Positions 40,074 to 50,437 of a stretch of 64,000 bases of DNA are shown piece by piece. A program made the translations under genes and the position numbers. The number at the start of each line of letters is the position of its first letter. Positions within the stretch are counted from its first letter, which is position 1. The notes beneath the pieces were generated by a model, which worked only from the letters and a program-made list of their open reading frames with translations, was not told the DNA's origin and made no database searches. The DNA comes from Diplonema papillatum (Eukaryota; Euglenozoa; Diplonemea; Diplonemida; Diplonemidae), in NCBI GenBank assembly GCA_030068145.1, contig JAPJBO010000851.1, positions 1 through 64,000 on the forward strand, in the 5' to 3' direction.

Positions 40074-42425
40074 ATGGCAGATAGTGCCGGCCTCTCCGAG
40101 GGCACCAACGCACACGACAGCTTCTACGACCAGTTCCTGTTCGACGCTCCGGAGGGCGGGGGCGCCGCGGCACGGGGCCGGGCGGGGTCCGTGTCGCCCG
40201 CGGCGAGGCGGCCCCGGGCAAGGCGCGACTCGCAGCCGGGCGAAAGGGCGGCACCGTCGGCTTCTTCTTCTGCGTCTAGGCTCGTTTCGCCGCCGCCGGC
40301 GAACAGCAGACCGACCCCAGCCCCCGGGCTGCGGAGGGCCGACAGCCTCACGAGCCCGGCGGCGGCGGGTGCGCGGCCGGGCGAAAGGGCGACGCCGTCG
40401 GCTTCTTCTTCTGCGTCTAGGCTCGTGTCGCCGCCGCCTGCGAACAGCAGGACGCCGACTGCTGGGCTGCGCAGGGCTGACAGCCTCCTGAGCCCGGTGG
40501 CAGATGCGCGGCACAGGACCGCGGGCCCCCATGACGCCGGGTGGCGGCGGGTGCAGTCGATCGACATGCTCGAAGCGCTGCTGCAGGGCGGCGGCGACGG
40601 CGCGCCGGCGGCGGGCGAGGAGGGCGGTGGCCCGTCGCAGCAGCTCGACCCGGGCGCGGCGGCGGGGCCGGAGGTGCACACCGGGTTGCGGCGGAGGGTG
40701 CAGTCGATCGACATGCTCGAGGCGCTGCTGGGCAACGGCGACGGGCAGGCGGAGAAGCCCGACGAGTCCGAGGAGCCGGCGGCGTACGCCAGCATCCTCG
40801 AGCAGAGTGACTCCGGCATGTTCGGGTCGGCGTGGTGCGCCGCCGAAGCGGCGGCGCAGCACGCGGAGTGCGCGGTGTGCTTCGAGCCCCTGTGCAACGG
40901 GACGTCGGTGGTGTTCGTCGACTCGAACCGGGTGCGGATATGCCGGCACTACTTCCACGAGGCCTGCGTGAAGGACCTGCGGCCGGACACGGCGAGCATC
41001 TACCGGTGCCCGCTGTGTCGGAAGTCGTTCTCGATCATCGTCCGGATGCCCGACCCGCGGACGGACGCGGCGACGTGGTTCGACCTCGCCGGGGTGACCG
41101 AAGGGCGGCTGACTAAGGTCGAAGTGCGCGAAGTGCTCCTGTCGACGGTGAACACCGACGCCGAAGTGCTCGGGACGGTGGTCAACGCGAAGTGGGCGGA
41201 CTGGTGCACGATGACCGGCGACGGCGCGGAGGGAGCTGAGGAGGTCATCCTCTGGAACACGCAGGGCGCCGAGGAGCTGCTGGAGTTCGTGCGGATGAAC
41301 GTGCCGGGCAGGAGGTTGAAGCCGCCGCCGGACATCACGCTCGACCGCGGCGCGTGGTTCGAGTTCTTCGACCACGAGGGCCGGGGGGTCCTATCCGAAG
41401 GCGCGGTCAGCCGGGGCATCATCAAGTCGTGCCCGGGCCAGAACAGCGCGCGGAATATCGCGGCCATGGTGCGCGAGGTCTTTGACCTCTTCGCGACGAC
41501 CCGGTCGCGGACGCCGTCGTCGACCCGCGGCGAGCAGTGGATCCCGGCCACGATATCGAAGCACGACTTCGTGAAGCCGGAGGGCCTCGCGGACGCGATC
41601 ATCGCCGCTTTGCAGCACGCGGGCGTGCCGCTGTCGACGTACCAAGACGAAGAAGACCGCGAGCTGGCCGCCGCGTTGCAGAACACGGAGACGACCGACG
41701 TGCTGTCGGTCGCCCCGTGGGAGTGCCGGGTGTGCACGTTCCTCAACGGCTGCGACGTGGAGAAGTGCGCGGTGTGCAACACCAAGCGGAAAAAGGTGAA
41801 GACGCTGTTCGAGAACCCGGACTGCCCGAACGAGGAGGAAGAGGAGGAAGAAGACCTCCCGGAGCGCGAGCAGCTCGAGCAGTACAACATGCTGCACAGC
41901 TCGCGGGCGCATGCCCCCCCCGGGCAGATGCCCGAGGTGAGGCGGGGCGGCTGGCCATGCAGGGTCTGCACCTACTTCAACACGGAGGTGGCGGAGGAGT
42001 GCGCGGTCTGTCTCAACCGCCGGGTCGCCCGCCCGGGCGACCCGGCCGTGCGGGTGCGGGGCGTTCCGCAGCGGGCGGCCTTCGCCGCGGCGCGGCCTGC
42101 CGCAGCGTCGCCCCCTACGGCGCCGGCGGTGGTGGCGCCGGCGACGTCTGCGCGCGGGGTGCAGGCGCCGACGCCGCCGCCGCACGACCCGGCGCCGCCG
42201 CCGCCGCCGCCGGCGGTGCGGTACCCGGCGCCCGCGCTGTGGGAGCCGGACGTCGCGTCCGACGCGTGCCGGGCATGCGGCGCGAAGTTCTCGCTGTTCC
42301 TCCGGCGGCACCACTGCAGGGGTTGCGGCGCGCTGCACTGCGCGCAGTGCTCGCCGATGCGGCCGAGCTCGCGGTACCGCGTCGAGAGGATGTGCGCAGC
42401 GTGCTCGGGCATCGAAAGCTGTTAG
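40074..42425 (+). CDS. RING - RanBP2-type zinc fingers - FYVE protein (783 aa)
   Basis: A complete intronless frame. Residues about 60-140 contain two copies of a Ser/Pro block (SASSSASRLVSPPPANSR) with RRADSL. Residues about 160-220 hold two copies of RVQSIDMLEALL, possibly a binding or phosphorylation motif. A RING-H2-like finger spans about 264-315 (CAVCFEP...CRHYFHEAC...CPLCRK). Two RanBP2-type fingers follow (WECRVCTFLNGCDVEKCAVC near 549; WPCRVCTYFNTEVAEECAVC near 626). A C-terminal FYVE domain begins at about 722 (WEPD, then LRRHHCRGCG, ending RMCAAC). FYVE domains bind PI3P on endosomes, RanBP2 fingers often bind ubiquitin, and RING domains recruit E2s. An endosomal ubiquitin ligase is a reasonable inference. 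Between the RING and the first RanBP2 finger is a conserved-looking region of unknown fold. Confidence 0.85.
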   Translation: MADSAGLSEGTNAHDSFYDQFLFDAPEGGGAAARGRAGSVSPAARRPRARRDSQPGERAAPSASSSASRLVSPPPANSRPTPAPGLRRADSLTSPAAAGARPGERATPSASSSASRLVSPPPANSRTPTAGLRRADSLLSPVADARHRTAGPHDAGWRRVQSIDMLEALLQGGGDGAPAAGEEGGGPSQQLDPGAAAGPEVHTGLRRRVQSIDMLEALLGNGDGQAEKPDESEEPAAYASILEQSDSGMFGSAWCAAEAAAQHAECAVCFEPLCNGTSVVFVDSNRVRICRHYFHEACVKDLRPDTASIYRCPLCRKSFSIIVRMPDPRTDAATWFDLAGVTEGRLTKVEVREVLLSTVNTDAEVLGTVVNAKWADWCTMTGDGAEGAEEVILWNTQGAEELLEFVRMNVPGRRLKPPPDITLDRGAWFEFFDHEGRGVLSEGAVSRGIIKSCPGQNSARNIAAMVREVFDLFATTRSRTPSSTRGEQWIPATISKHDFVKPEGLADAIIAALQHAGVPLSTYQDEEDRELAAALQNTETTDVLSVAPWECRVCTFLNGCDVEKCAVCNTKRKKVKTLFENPDCPNEEEEEEEDLPEREQLEQYNMLHSSRAHAPPGQMPEVRRGGWPCRVCTYFNTEVAEECAVCLNRRVARPGDPAVRVRGVPQRAAFAAARPAAASPPTAPAVVAPATSARGVQAPTPPPHDPAPPPPPPAVRYPAPALWEPDVASDACRACGAKFSLFLRRHHCRGCGALHCAQCSPMRPSSRYRVERMCAACSGIESC

Positions 42426-45179
42426 CGAGGCCGTTCGTGACTTTTTACCGGTCCTGGACCACGGAAAACACGTCTCTCGAGCCGAAGGGCTCGCCGTTGC
42501 GATCAGAACGAGTTTTGAGCGGGTTACGCGGTGGTCCGAAATAGGAGATGAGCTGTCATTCGCCAGCCGCCGCCCTGTCAGGTGAATGAGCGCGAGCACC
42601 GGAAACACGATGCGTGCCATGGGGTAGTTGCTGCAAGTGACTGCTGCCACAGAATCTTTGCTACCTCAAAAACTTTCACGCGTCCAGTACTTGTGGGGGT
42701 GGTCATCGATACCAGTGAGTGCCACATTTGTGAGTCTACCGGGAGGGTGGGACGATCTGTTTCAGACGACTGACAGTTGATGATGATAGAACGATTTTGG
42801 TCTCTGGCCCCACGCGCTTCCATCAGGTAGCGCCGTGTCCCGTTCAGGTCTCTTGGAGCCTGCTGATTGTTGGCGTCCCCTGCGCTTCAAGTCTCGCAGT
42901 TCCTATGGAGATGCTGCTGCATCGGATGCGGGTCGCACGACGCTGCGCTCGGGTGATTTATTCGAGGGTCAGGACTGCTGCACGACCAACGTCAATCCGG
43001 GTCCACACAATGTAGGCGCCGAAACAACAGGCGACAGAACGAATTTTGGCCTCTGGCCCCGCCCTCCCGCAGCTGGTCAGCTTCCTTGACGCAGGGGGGT
43101 CAGTTTCCGCCGCTTTTCAACCAACTCTACGCTTGTCTCATGCGTATTGATGAAGGCAAGTAATGTGCGTGGTCGCGTTGGGAGCGACCTCACTTCGCAT
43201 TTGCCTTTGCACTGTCGACCCCGTCGCGAACGCTGAAAAGAAAGAAAACAAAAAATACAGCCAATGTCGTCACTACTTTCCTGATTGGTGGTGCGTGATC
43301 CGCGGGCGTTGCAGGTCCCTCGAGACTGGTCACCAGACCGTTTACCGGTGCTCCTGTTGACCTGCCTCTTCCCGTGTTCGTATCCTCGTCTGCAGCAGCT
43401 TTTGCGCCGTCGGATGCCCTTCAAGCATATCACTCATTCCACGAAAACGTGTCACAGATTTTGCTTCGTGCGATCCGCCATATTTAGGCCAAATTTTGAG
43501 CAAAATTCGGAATTTTTTTTTGGGATGGAGAGCAGGGGTTATTCTAATCCCCGAAATTCAGGAAAATCCCGGTTAAAAAGTCAGCCAGAAATTTTTTCCC
43601 AGGCTGCGCGTGGGAGAATAGTTGAGCTCTTGACAAAGATAGATGGAAAAAAGAAGGTGTTTTTATTGGGAAAAATAAATTCCCAGTGGAAATGCCAGGG
43701 CTTACGCTCCGTTTTCGGTCTCTCAGAGAAAATACGTGTAGTCCACATGTGGACGCGTAGAGTTCGGGGGGGAAAAAAACCTTTCCCTATGTGCGGCGGG
43801 CAAAAAAATAGCGCCACTACGGACTTGGCTGTGCAACACTTGGCGGCCTTGGTCGTTGGTGGCACTCCTCGGCCGACCGAAAGCAAGACTTTTCCGAGCG
43901 GCTTTGGCAGATCGTGGTGTGACCTTGCGACGATGATGTGGCTTGAGAAGGTGCGCCAAGCCTTGATGTTTTACTTTGGGAAACGGTAGCCTGACCTGGC
44001 AGTACCACCGAACACGTGAAGCTTGGCTCCCGTGTAGCAGGCTTTTCCTGGTACCGTGGTCGCGGGTGTCTCTGCATTGGGTGAGGTGCGGTCAAACAGG
44101 GGGGGTGTGGTGACACGGGAAGCGGAAGAGGGGACAAGAGGAAGGGCAGCGGGTGGTGGATGAGGTTCAGAGGCGACGGCCGAGTATCGGGACTCGGCAA
44201 CCGCGAAGTCGTACGCGATGAGGAGCGCGATGAGGCTGACGAGTATTGTGCAGACGCCGATTCACCCGGCACTTGAGATGCACGTCAACCTGATGTCTCT
44301 CTGAGGCGGGAACATGGCCGGCCTCAACAAAAGCCATAAATGGCGAGCCAGCAGGCTCGCCATTTAGCTTGGCCGCGAGCAGACGGCGAAGAAGGCGGCG
44401 ACAAGGTGTGAGCCGTACCGCAGGCTGGGCTCCGCAAAGCTGCAACACCGAATGGCAGTTTTCATTCTCAGACGTATTACCCGTCGGGATGGGAGCGCAA
44501 GCAGGCCCAATGGAAGCACGAAGTCAGGCAGGAGAGACGAACTGCGCAGAATGAGCGCAAGACGAGCACCAAGGGCAGACCAGGACGTTGGGACCGTGCG
44601 AAGTCGAAGAAGGAGTCCAAAAGCGAAGCAACATCACCTCATCCGACCGCACGCAATTCTATGCAGCTTTAGGATCGGGATGGACCGTATAGTGTGGTAC
44701 TCATTGCGAATGACTCCCTAATGCAACAAGACATGGGGCAGCATCGGATTGGGGCAGCATCGTGATTTCGCGTCGCCCCTGCTGGATCACGACCCCCGGG
44801 CAGTTGGGCCTGCGACCTTTGAGATCCCTGGAATCCGGCATGTGCCGTTACGGGATACATGTCGGCGTCCTACTCATGGGGGACCAAGGTAGGCACTCTC
44901 ACACCTCAAACACAGGGCAAACCACCAACACAACGAGACGTTCTGTCAACTCGTCGAGTGTCTGAGTGGTGAAGTAGCTCATCCGAGTGTCTGATGAACC
45001 CTTCGATTCGATGGTCGGCTTAGCTGACACATCACCACTGGAGTCACCTGCCTGAGTCTTCTCCTTTCGGTCGAGCGGGCCTTTCCTGGGCTCCTGTCCA
45101 ACGCTGGACTTCCCTGCATGTGGACCTACCTGTGGGTCCACAGGTGGAAGCACATGTGGAGAAAAAAAAAACGAAAAAG
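42426..45179. other. 2.7-kb intergenic region; no gene recognised
   Basis: Includes a diverged local duplication (GAACGA(A)TTTTGG(T/C)CTCTGGCCCC at 42789 and 43037) and a block near 43675-43770 sharing TTCCCAGGGCTTACGCTCC in part with the inverse of 48328-48352. The 234-codon frame ending at 43989 shows no family and is not called. Confidence 0.45.
44338..44365. repeat. Perfect hairpin, 12-bp stem
   Basis: AAATGGCGAGCC and GGCTCGCCATTT flank a four-base loop (AGCA). Isolated; no gene partner is apparent. Confidence 0.85.
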
Positions 45180-45467
45180 TTCATAGATGGCCGTTATATA
45201 ACGTTATATAACGTTATATAACGTTGTTCCCGGAGTTATTTGTTACCCCCCCCCCCTAAATCCACGGTTAAATAACCTGGCCTCAGTGGTGCAAGCACCA
45301 CGCGCTCTTCAAACCCAAGAAACATTTTTCGAGACTGGAGGTCCTATGAACATGCGATGTGAATAGCCTCTATTCGAGCCAACCCCACTTTTCTCTACAC
45401 TAAAAAAGTGTATTGTTTTGAACTGGATAATAGCGCGGAGCTGGCTTTTTCTCCCCCTGGGAAAATG

Positions 45468-45536
45468 TATATGGGTGGCAGAGTGAGCGGGTGTCGGCCT
45501 TCAGGCCGGTGTGTCCGGGTTCAAACCCCGCCCATG
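45468..45536 (+). ncRNA. tRNA-like sequence
   Basis: TGGCAGAGTGAGCGG (A-box-like) and GGGTTCAAACCCC (T-arm/B-box) are correctly spaced. ATGGG and CCCAT can pair as an acceptor stem. The middle hairpin (CGGCC-TTCA-GGCCG) has a four-base loop, so it cannot be a normal anticodon arm. It is a derived tRNA, probably a SINE promoter, not a working tRNA gene. Confidence 0.5.
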
Positions 45537-45714
45537 ACACTTTTCCGGTCGAAGATTATTTCGAGGTTTGCTGTCGTTTCGGGGCCTGATGTGCCCGAAA
45601 TTTGCGTTTTTTGCGGAGTTTCTCAGCCCCCCGGAGAAATACCGGAGGGGGGGGCGGCGGGAAAAGGCTGCCCCAGGGCGGCCCCCCCCCGTGCTGGGCC
45701 CCGGGTACGAGGCC

Positions 45715-46255
45715 AAACTTTACACCCGAACTTAGCTTCGCCCGGACTTTGTTTCGCCCGAACTTAGCTTCACCCGAGCTTTGCTTCGCCCGAACTTTGC
45801 TTCACCTAACTTTGCTCACCCGAACTTAGCTTCGCCCGAACTTTGTTTCGCCCGAACTTTGTTTCGCCCGAACTTAGCTTCACCAGAACTTTGCTTCACC
45901 CGAACTTAGCTTCGCCCGAACTTTGCTTCACCAGAACTTAGCTTCGCCCGAACTTTGCTTCACCCGAACTTAGCTTCGCCGAACTTTGTTTCGCCCGATC
46001 TTAGCTTCACCAGAACGTCCGAACTTTGCTTCACCCAGAACTTAGCTTCGCCCGGACTTTGTTTCGCCCGAACTTAGCTTCACCTTCGCCCGAACTTTGC
46101 TTCACCAGAACTTTGCTCACCCGAACTTAGCTTCGCCCGAACTTTGCTTCGCCCGAACTTTGTTTCGCCCGAACTTAGCTTCACCCGAACTTTGCTTCAC
46201 CAGAACTTAGCATTGCCCGAACTTAGCTTCGCCCGAACTTTGCTGTTCCCCGAAC
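45715..46255. repeat. Tandem array of about 16-bp units
   Basis: Alternating CGAACTTAGCTTCGCC and CGAACTTTGCTTCACC units, about 33 copies with small length changes. Confidence 0.9.
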
Positions 46256-46324
46256 TTTAACTGCTGCCTCCAGTCTCGCCACGCGCCGGCCTTAGCCGAG
46301 CGCACTTAATCCCCCCTAAATCCA

Positions 46325-46485
46325 GAAAAACCGTTATTGACCGTTATAAAACCGTTATTTGCCATTTTTGGTCGAAAAATAACGTTATTTGACCGTTATA
46401 ACGTTATATAACGTTATAACATCGGTATAATAACGTTCTATAACGTTATATAACGTTATATAACGTTATATAACGGTTTTTTACC
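46325..46485. repeat. CGTTAT/ATAACG palindromic repeats, left block
   Basis: Repeated GTTATATAACGTTATATAAC and related CCGTTATT units, self-complementary. The matching right block is 48190-48280. Confidence 0.85.
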
Positions 46486-46495
46486 AGTCCATGGG

Positions 46496-46825
46496 AGGTC
46501 ACACTGTCCTCCAGATTTTGGTCATTTTTGGCCATTTTTGCCACATTTTCCAGATTTTGGCCAATTTTGGTTATTTTTGCCAAATTTTCCAGATTTTGGT
46601 CAATGTTGACCAGTTTTGCCGTGTTTTCCAGATTTTGGCCCATTTTGGCCGTTTTTACCGATTTGGCCAGGATTGGCCATTTTTGCCATGTTTTTCAAAA
46701 ATTTGGCTATTTTTGCCGATTTTTCCAGGTTTTGGTCATTTTTGGCCAGTTTTGCCATGTTTTCCAGACTTTGCCCATTTTGGCCGTTTTTGCCGATTTT
46801 TCCAGGGTTTTGGTCATTTATGCCC
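46496..46825. repeat. Satellite, left inverted partner
   Basis: Units of about 38 bp built from TTTTCCAGATTTTGG and CCATTTTTGCC. They correspond in inverse orientation to 47805-48190. Confidence 0.85.
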
Positions 46826-47026
46826 TGCCCCTCACCAGAGCTATTCTTGTCTGAGTTTCTTAAACCCGCACAAGCTCGAACAGGCAGTCCGTGCGCGGAA
46901 AAAAAAAAAGGTCGAAAGACACCAATCTGTACGCCCATTCGGGATCGTCGGAAACACAAAAACACGTGTACCGCCCCACCCGCTTCGATTTCAGCCACAC
47001 TAGTCTTTCCAAAGGGAATATCGACT

Positions 47027-47377
47027 ATGCCTGCGAAAAGCTCCCCGAAGGTCCAGCCGAAGCCGAAGGCTCAACCTAAAGCTCAGCCGAAAGCTCAGCC
47101 GAAGACCCCAGGTACACAGCGCAAACGGCCTCGCGCCGAAAGTACGGATAGCAACAGCAGCAGCAGCAGCGCCTCGGTTGCAAAGGCGCGACGCGGAAGG
47201 AAGAAGGTGGCGGAAACGCTGCGCGTCGAGGCCTTGTCCCGCGACCTGGCATTGACTGGCCCCAGCGTTCTCCCTGTCACGAAACCACCAAGTAAGAGCC
47301 CGGAACAACGATTCATCGACCGGATCAAGAAAACCGACCCCGGGCTGGCTGGGTTCTACGGGAAGCGCCAGCTGTGA
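47027..47377 (+). CDS. Small basic Lys/Pro-rich protein (116 aa)
   Basis: The frame starts at ATG 47027 and ends at TGA 47377. The N-terminus is a KPKAQPKAQPKAQPK repeat, like histone H1 tails. Then come TQRKRPRAEST, a serine run and RRGRKK, an AT-hook-like motif. The C-terminal half (SKSPEQRFIDRIKKTDPGLA) is helical with no family I know. A nuclear DNA-binding role is inferred from composition only. The block just upstream (46906-46965) also occurs at 31209-31265. Sitting between inverted satellites, it is either the element's own gene or a captured host gene. Confidence 0.45.
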   Translation: MPAKSSPKVQPKPKAQPKAQPKAQPKTPGTQRKRPRAESTDSNSSSSSASVAKARRGRKKVAETLRVEALSRDLALTGPSVLPVTKPPSKSPEQRFIDRIKKTDPGLAGFYGKRQL

Positions 47378-47804
47378 CTGCTCGACTTTGCATGTCTCGT
47401 GCTCATCATGCACCCATATTTGGTACTGGGACCTTGTCTGACTGGCATAGTACGCAACGGTCTGCCGAGTGGACAAGCTTGGACCGTGGCCGGATCATGC
47501 TGGTGACATCTGCTGCCTCACGAAGGACACTGCAAACGACCGTTACGGGCCACCGACTGAGGGACACGCGCCGGAAACCCAAAACTGCAGACATCCACAT
47601 CCCAAGAACAACATCGCACAGTGAAAGAGTCATGTGAATCCGGAAGGATCGCGTTTGTCGCGCTTGGGTGGAAGTCCGCAAGAAAATAAGTAAAAGAGAA
47701 AAAGCTCTGGGGAGGGGCTATACGGACCCCTGAGGACCGGTTACTACGAATTCTTTTCGGACCAGGGTTTGTTTCCGAACAGTTTTTGTGACCGGGATCC
47801 AAAA

Positions 47805-48190
47805 ATCGGCAAAAGTCTGGAAAAATTGGCAAAAATGGCCGAAATTGACCAAAATCTGGAAAATCGGGAAATCTGGAAAAATCGGAAAAAATGGCCGAAA
47901 TTGACTGATCTGGATAAATCGGCCAGAGTGGCCAAAATCTCAAAATTGTCCAAAATCTTGAAAAATCGGCAAAAATGGCCGAAATCTGGAAAAATCGGCA
48001 AAGATTGCCGAAATCTGGAAAAAATCGGCAAAATGGCCAAAACCTGAAAAAATCGGCAAAAGTCTGGAAAAATTGGCTAAGATTGACCAAAATCTGGCAA
48101 AAATGGCCAAAATCGGAAAAAATGGCCGAAATGGACCAAAATGAGGAAAAAATGACAAAAATCTGGAAACATGGCCAAAATCGGAAAAAT
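47805..48190. repeat. Satellite, right inverted partner
   Basis: Units of AAAATCTGGAAAAATCGGC and CAAAAATGGCCGAAATTGAC type, the reverse complement of the 46496-46825 array, diverged. Confidence 0.85.
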
Positions 48191-48294
48191 TCTAAAAACC
48201 GTTATTTGCGTTATTTTTTCCGTTATTTTGCGTTTTCGACCGTTATATAACGTTATATAACGTTATATAACGTTATCAACCGGCCATCTATGAA

Positions 48295-49240
48295 AAAATT
48301 AACGTGTGGAAATCCACACGTTCCACACGTGGAGCGTAAGCCCTGGGAAATTGGCTTGAGGAGCGTGACGATAAAACTCGTTTATTTTTTGACAGGATTC
48401 CGCTGTGTTTACACAGGCGGAGAAATAAACGAATTTATTTTTTCCGATCTCGGAAAAATCCTCCATATTTACACGGATTGGAAACGATCGTTTGCGAGAA
48501 TTCGTGATGTTGACCTGAAAAAAAACGATCGTGAAAAAAAAAAAACGATCGTTTTTTCTCCATAGGGGGTTTGCTTCGGTGTGTCGAGTGACGAGTAGTT
48601 CGAGTAAAGTTTTGTGTATCACGTTATTGCCACGACATCGCTAGGCATCAGATTCGTCTTTGAAGGAGCCCCTATCACGGAACGGTTCATCGGAGTTAGC
48701 CGGAGTCGAAGCATTGCCTCAGGAAAAGCCACAGCTGGGAAGCGCAACTGCAGCTAGTGTTCGAGGAAGTAAGTAGAAAAAGCGATGAGCAAAGCTTCAG
48801 TCTACGCCGCCAGCCTCAGAGGTGAGTTGGAAAGGATACATGTCGATAATCCCTGAGTGGGCATAGAAGCGCATGATTGCGGAAAATGACGAGAAAAAGA
48901 GCATGTGACTCACCATCCTGTGAACAGCCTTTTTGAGGAGCTCAACACTTGACCTTTTTGCAGTTTCTGAGGATGATAATTCCGCAGGCGACATCAACAG
49001 CATCGTGCAAAAGAGGGAGAAGGCGTCGGACGCACTGCGGTGGTGACGATCAAACAATACTAAGTGCTGTTCGGGGTTGCTGGCTACCCTTTCCGACATG
49101 AAAGGCCATGAACCAGCTGAATCTGGCCACCGAAGTCAATTTTACACAAGAAATAGACGCGCCAAACATTGGTTGGTTCATAATTACAACAGGAAATCTT
49201 GAGAAGAAAAAACGATCGTTTTTTGAAAACGATAAAAAAT
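48295..49240. other. Region with AACGATCGTT repeats and a possible tiny gene
   Basis: 48298-48350 contains palindromic CCACACGTTCCACACGTGG. 48465-48560 and 49210-49330 share AACGATCGTT palindromes; the CACGGATTGGAAACGAT phrase at 48473 returns inverted at about 49320. A possible two-exon small gene lies at 48785-49046. Confidence 0.45.
48785..49046 (+). CDS. Candidate two-exon small protein (39 aa)
   Basis: ATG 48785 opens 12 codons ending at a good donor (AGAG/GTGAGT, 48822). After a 142-bp intron with a pyrimidine-rich acceptor (CTTTTTGCAG, ending 48963) the frame continues in phase to TGA 49046. The result is MSKASVYAASLR followed by VSEDDNSAGD, then INSIVQKREKASDALRW. The codon use looks coding, but there is no family I recognise. 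The GT-AG agreement could be chance. Another exon-like stretch with a GTAAGT donor lies just upstream (48645-48768). Confidence 0.25.
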
Positions 49241-50437
49241 CCCGGATTCTCAAGCGAACTATAACTCTAAAAAACGGTGATATTTCACTTTCGAAAATGA
49301 TCGTTTTTATATAACTATCGTTTCCAATCCGTGTATTAATTCTTCGCTTTTTCTCACGAACGGGGGGGTCGGTCCTGCTTTTGGCTTTGTAGGTTCTCCC
49401 GACTCCCCATTTCGTGGTTAGCACAAACTCAAGAGGTCTAGTCAACTATTCCCTGCAGTATTGGCATACTTTCAAAAAAAAAAAAAAAAGGGACTTGTGA
49501 AAGTTCGCTTGCAACTCCGGTACTCCGGCAGTCTCACAAAAATGGTACAAGTGTCGCTTTTAAGTTAGTGGGACAGTTGTGAGCTTGCAGTCGAGTCGAC
49601 GCTTGTGCAGCAGCTTCACAGTAGCTTGTGAATCATTGCTGTAGTGACACACTGTACAAGTCGACAACCCAATGTGTCACGTTGTGGATCATACAAAGAT
49701 GGCCAGTGGAGTCTTCAGGTGTGCCTGATTTCATAGGTGGAATTGTAGGTGAGGTACAATACTTGGCATGGCCGCAGTTACAGGTATTATGACCTGTACC
49801 CGTATACGGTGAGGTCGAGTCTCAGAAGCTTGAGCCAAAGAGGGTGTACCCGAGTCACACCCGAAAAGCGGGTCTGCTACAACCAAAATGCGTGTAAATC
49901 ACCCGAAATGCGGGTGTGACGCCTGCTTTTTTAACCCCAGCTGCCTCTGAGGCTGGACCCCTCCGTGTGGAGTCCTGCAGCCTGGCCTGCAGGAGCACAA
50001 AAAAGTTTTCACCAGAAACCCCCATGGTTAAAATAGCTCGTTCGATTCCTCGGGGGAAAAAGGCTTTAATTTTCCGGTAATACCTTGTTTTATTACCGGC
50101 TGCGGAATTTTTTTTCCCAGGCTGGGCTTCGGTCTAGCTCTCACGGCTTCATTCTAGTTTTCGCACACTTCAGGCCCTGATATGCAACGAAAATCATCTT
50201 CTTGTGTTGTGAGCTTCCTTTGCAATCAAACGTCCTTGATGCGGATTCTGCGCAATTCAGCACATCGCAAGCCACCGCAGTACACGAGAGCTCTTGGTTG
50301 TGTGTCTACACCATTCCCAGCTTGCGTTTCGACTTGCATGAATGCTGTTTGGTTTCTTCGAAACCAAACAGCAGCACCTTGCGCCTTTTGCACAGCATAT
50401 CCCTTTTTTAGAGTTATAGTTCGCTTGAGAATCCGGG
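49241..50437. mobile_element. 1.2-kb element with perfect 33-bp inverted ends
   Basis: 49241-49273 and 50405-50437 are exact reverse complements (outer part CCCGGATTCTCAAGCGAAC, inner part ATAACTCTAAAAA). The interior has no recognisable protein, so the element is non-autonomous. A solo end-like copy lies at 39909-39935. The target duplication is unclear: AAAAAT on the left, GTTTTT on the right. Confidence 0.7.

Larger units (their letters stand above)
45265..46324 (+). mobile_element. 1-kb insertion flanked by 14-bp direct repeats
   Basis: CCCCCCTAAATCCA occurs at 45251-45264 and again at 46311-46324, exactly at the edges of a segment foreign to the GTTATATAAC repeats around it. A 14-bp duplication of this kind is usual for LINE-driven insertions (SINEs). 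The segment contains a tRNA-like head at 45468-45536 and a long 16-bp tandem array. Confidence 0.45.
45180..48294. mobile_element. Composite TIR element bounded by inverted satellites (3.1 kb)
   Basis: The outer ends are TTCATAGATGGCC (45180-45192) and GGCCATCTATGAA (48282-48294). Inside both ends are GTTATATAAC-type repeats. Further in, two larger satellites are reverse complements of each other: 46496-46825 (CCAGATTTTGGCCATTTTTG type) and 47805-48190 (CAAAAATGGCCGAAATCTGG type). Between them is one small gene (47027-47377). A 1-kb segment (45265-46310) with a tRNA-like sequence and its own tandem array interrupts the left arm. No unambiguous target duplication is visible because the flanks are A-rich. 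Confidence 0.6.
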
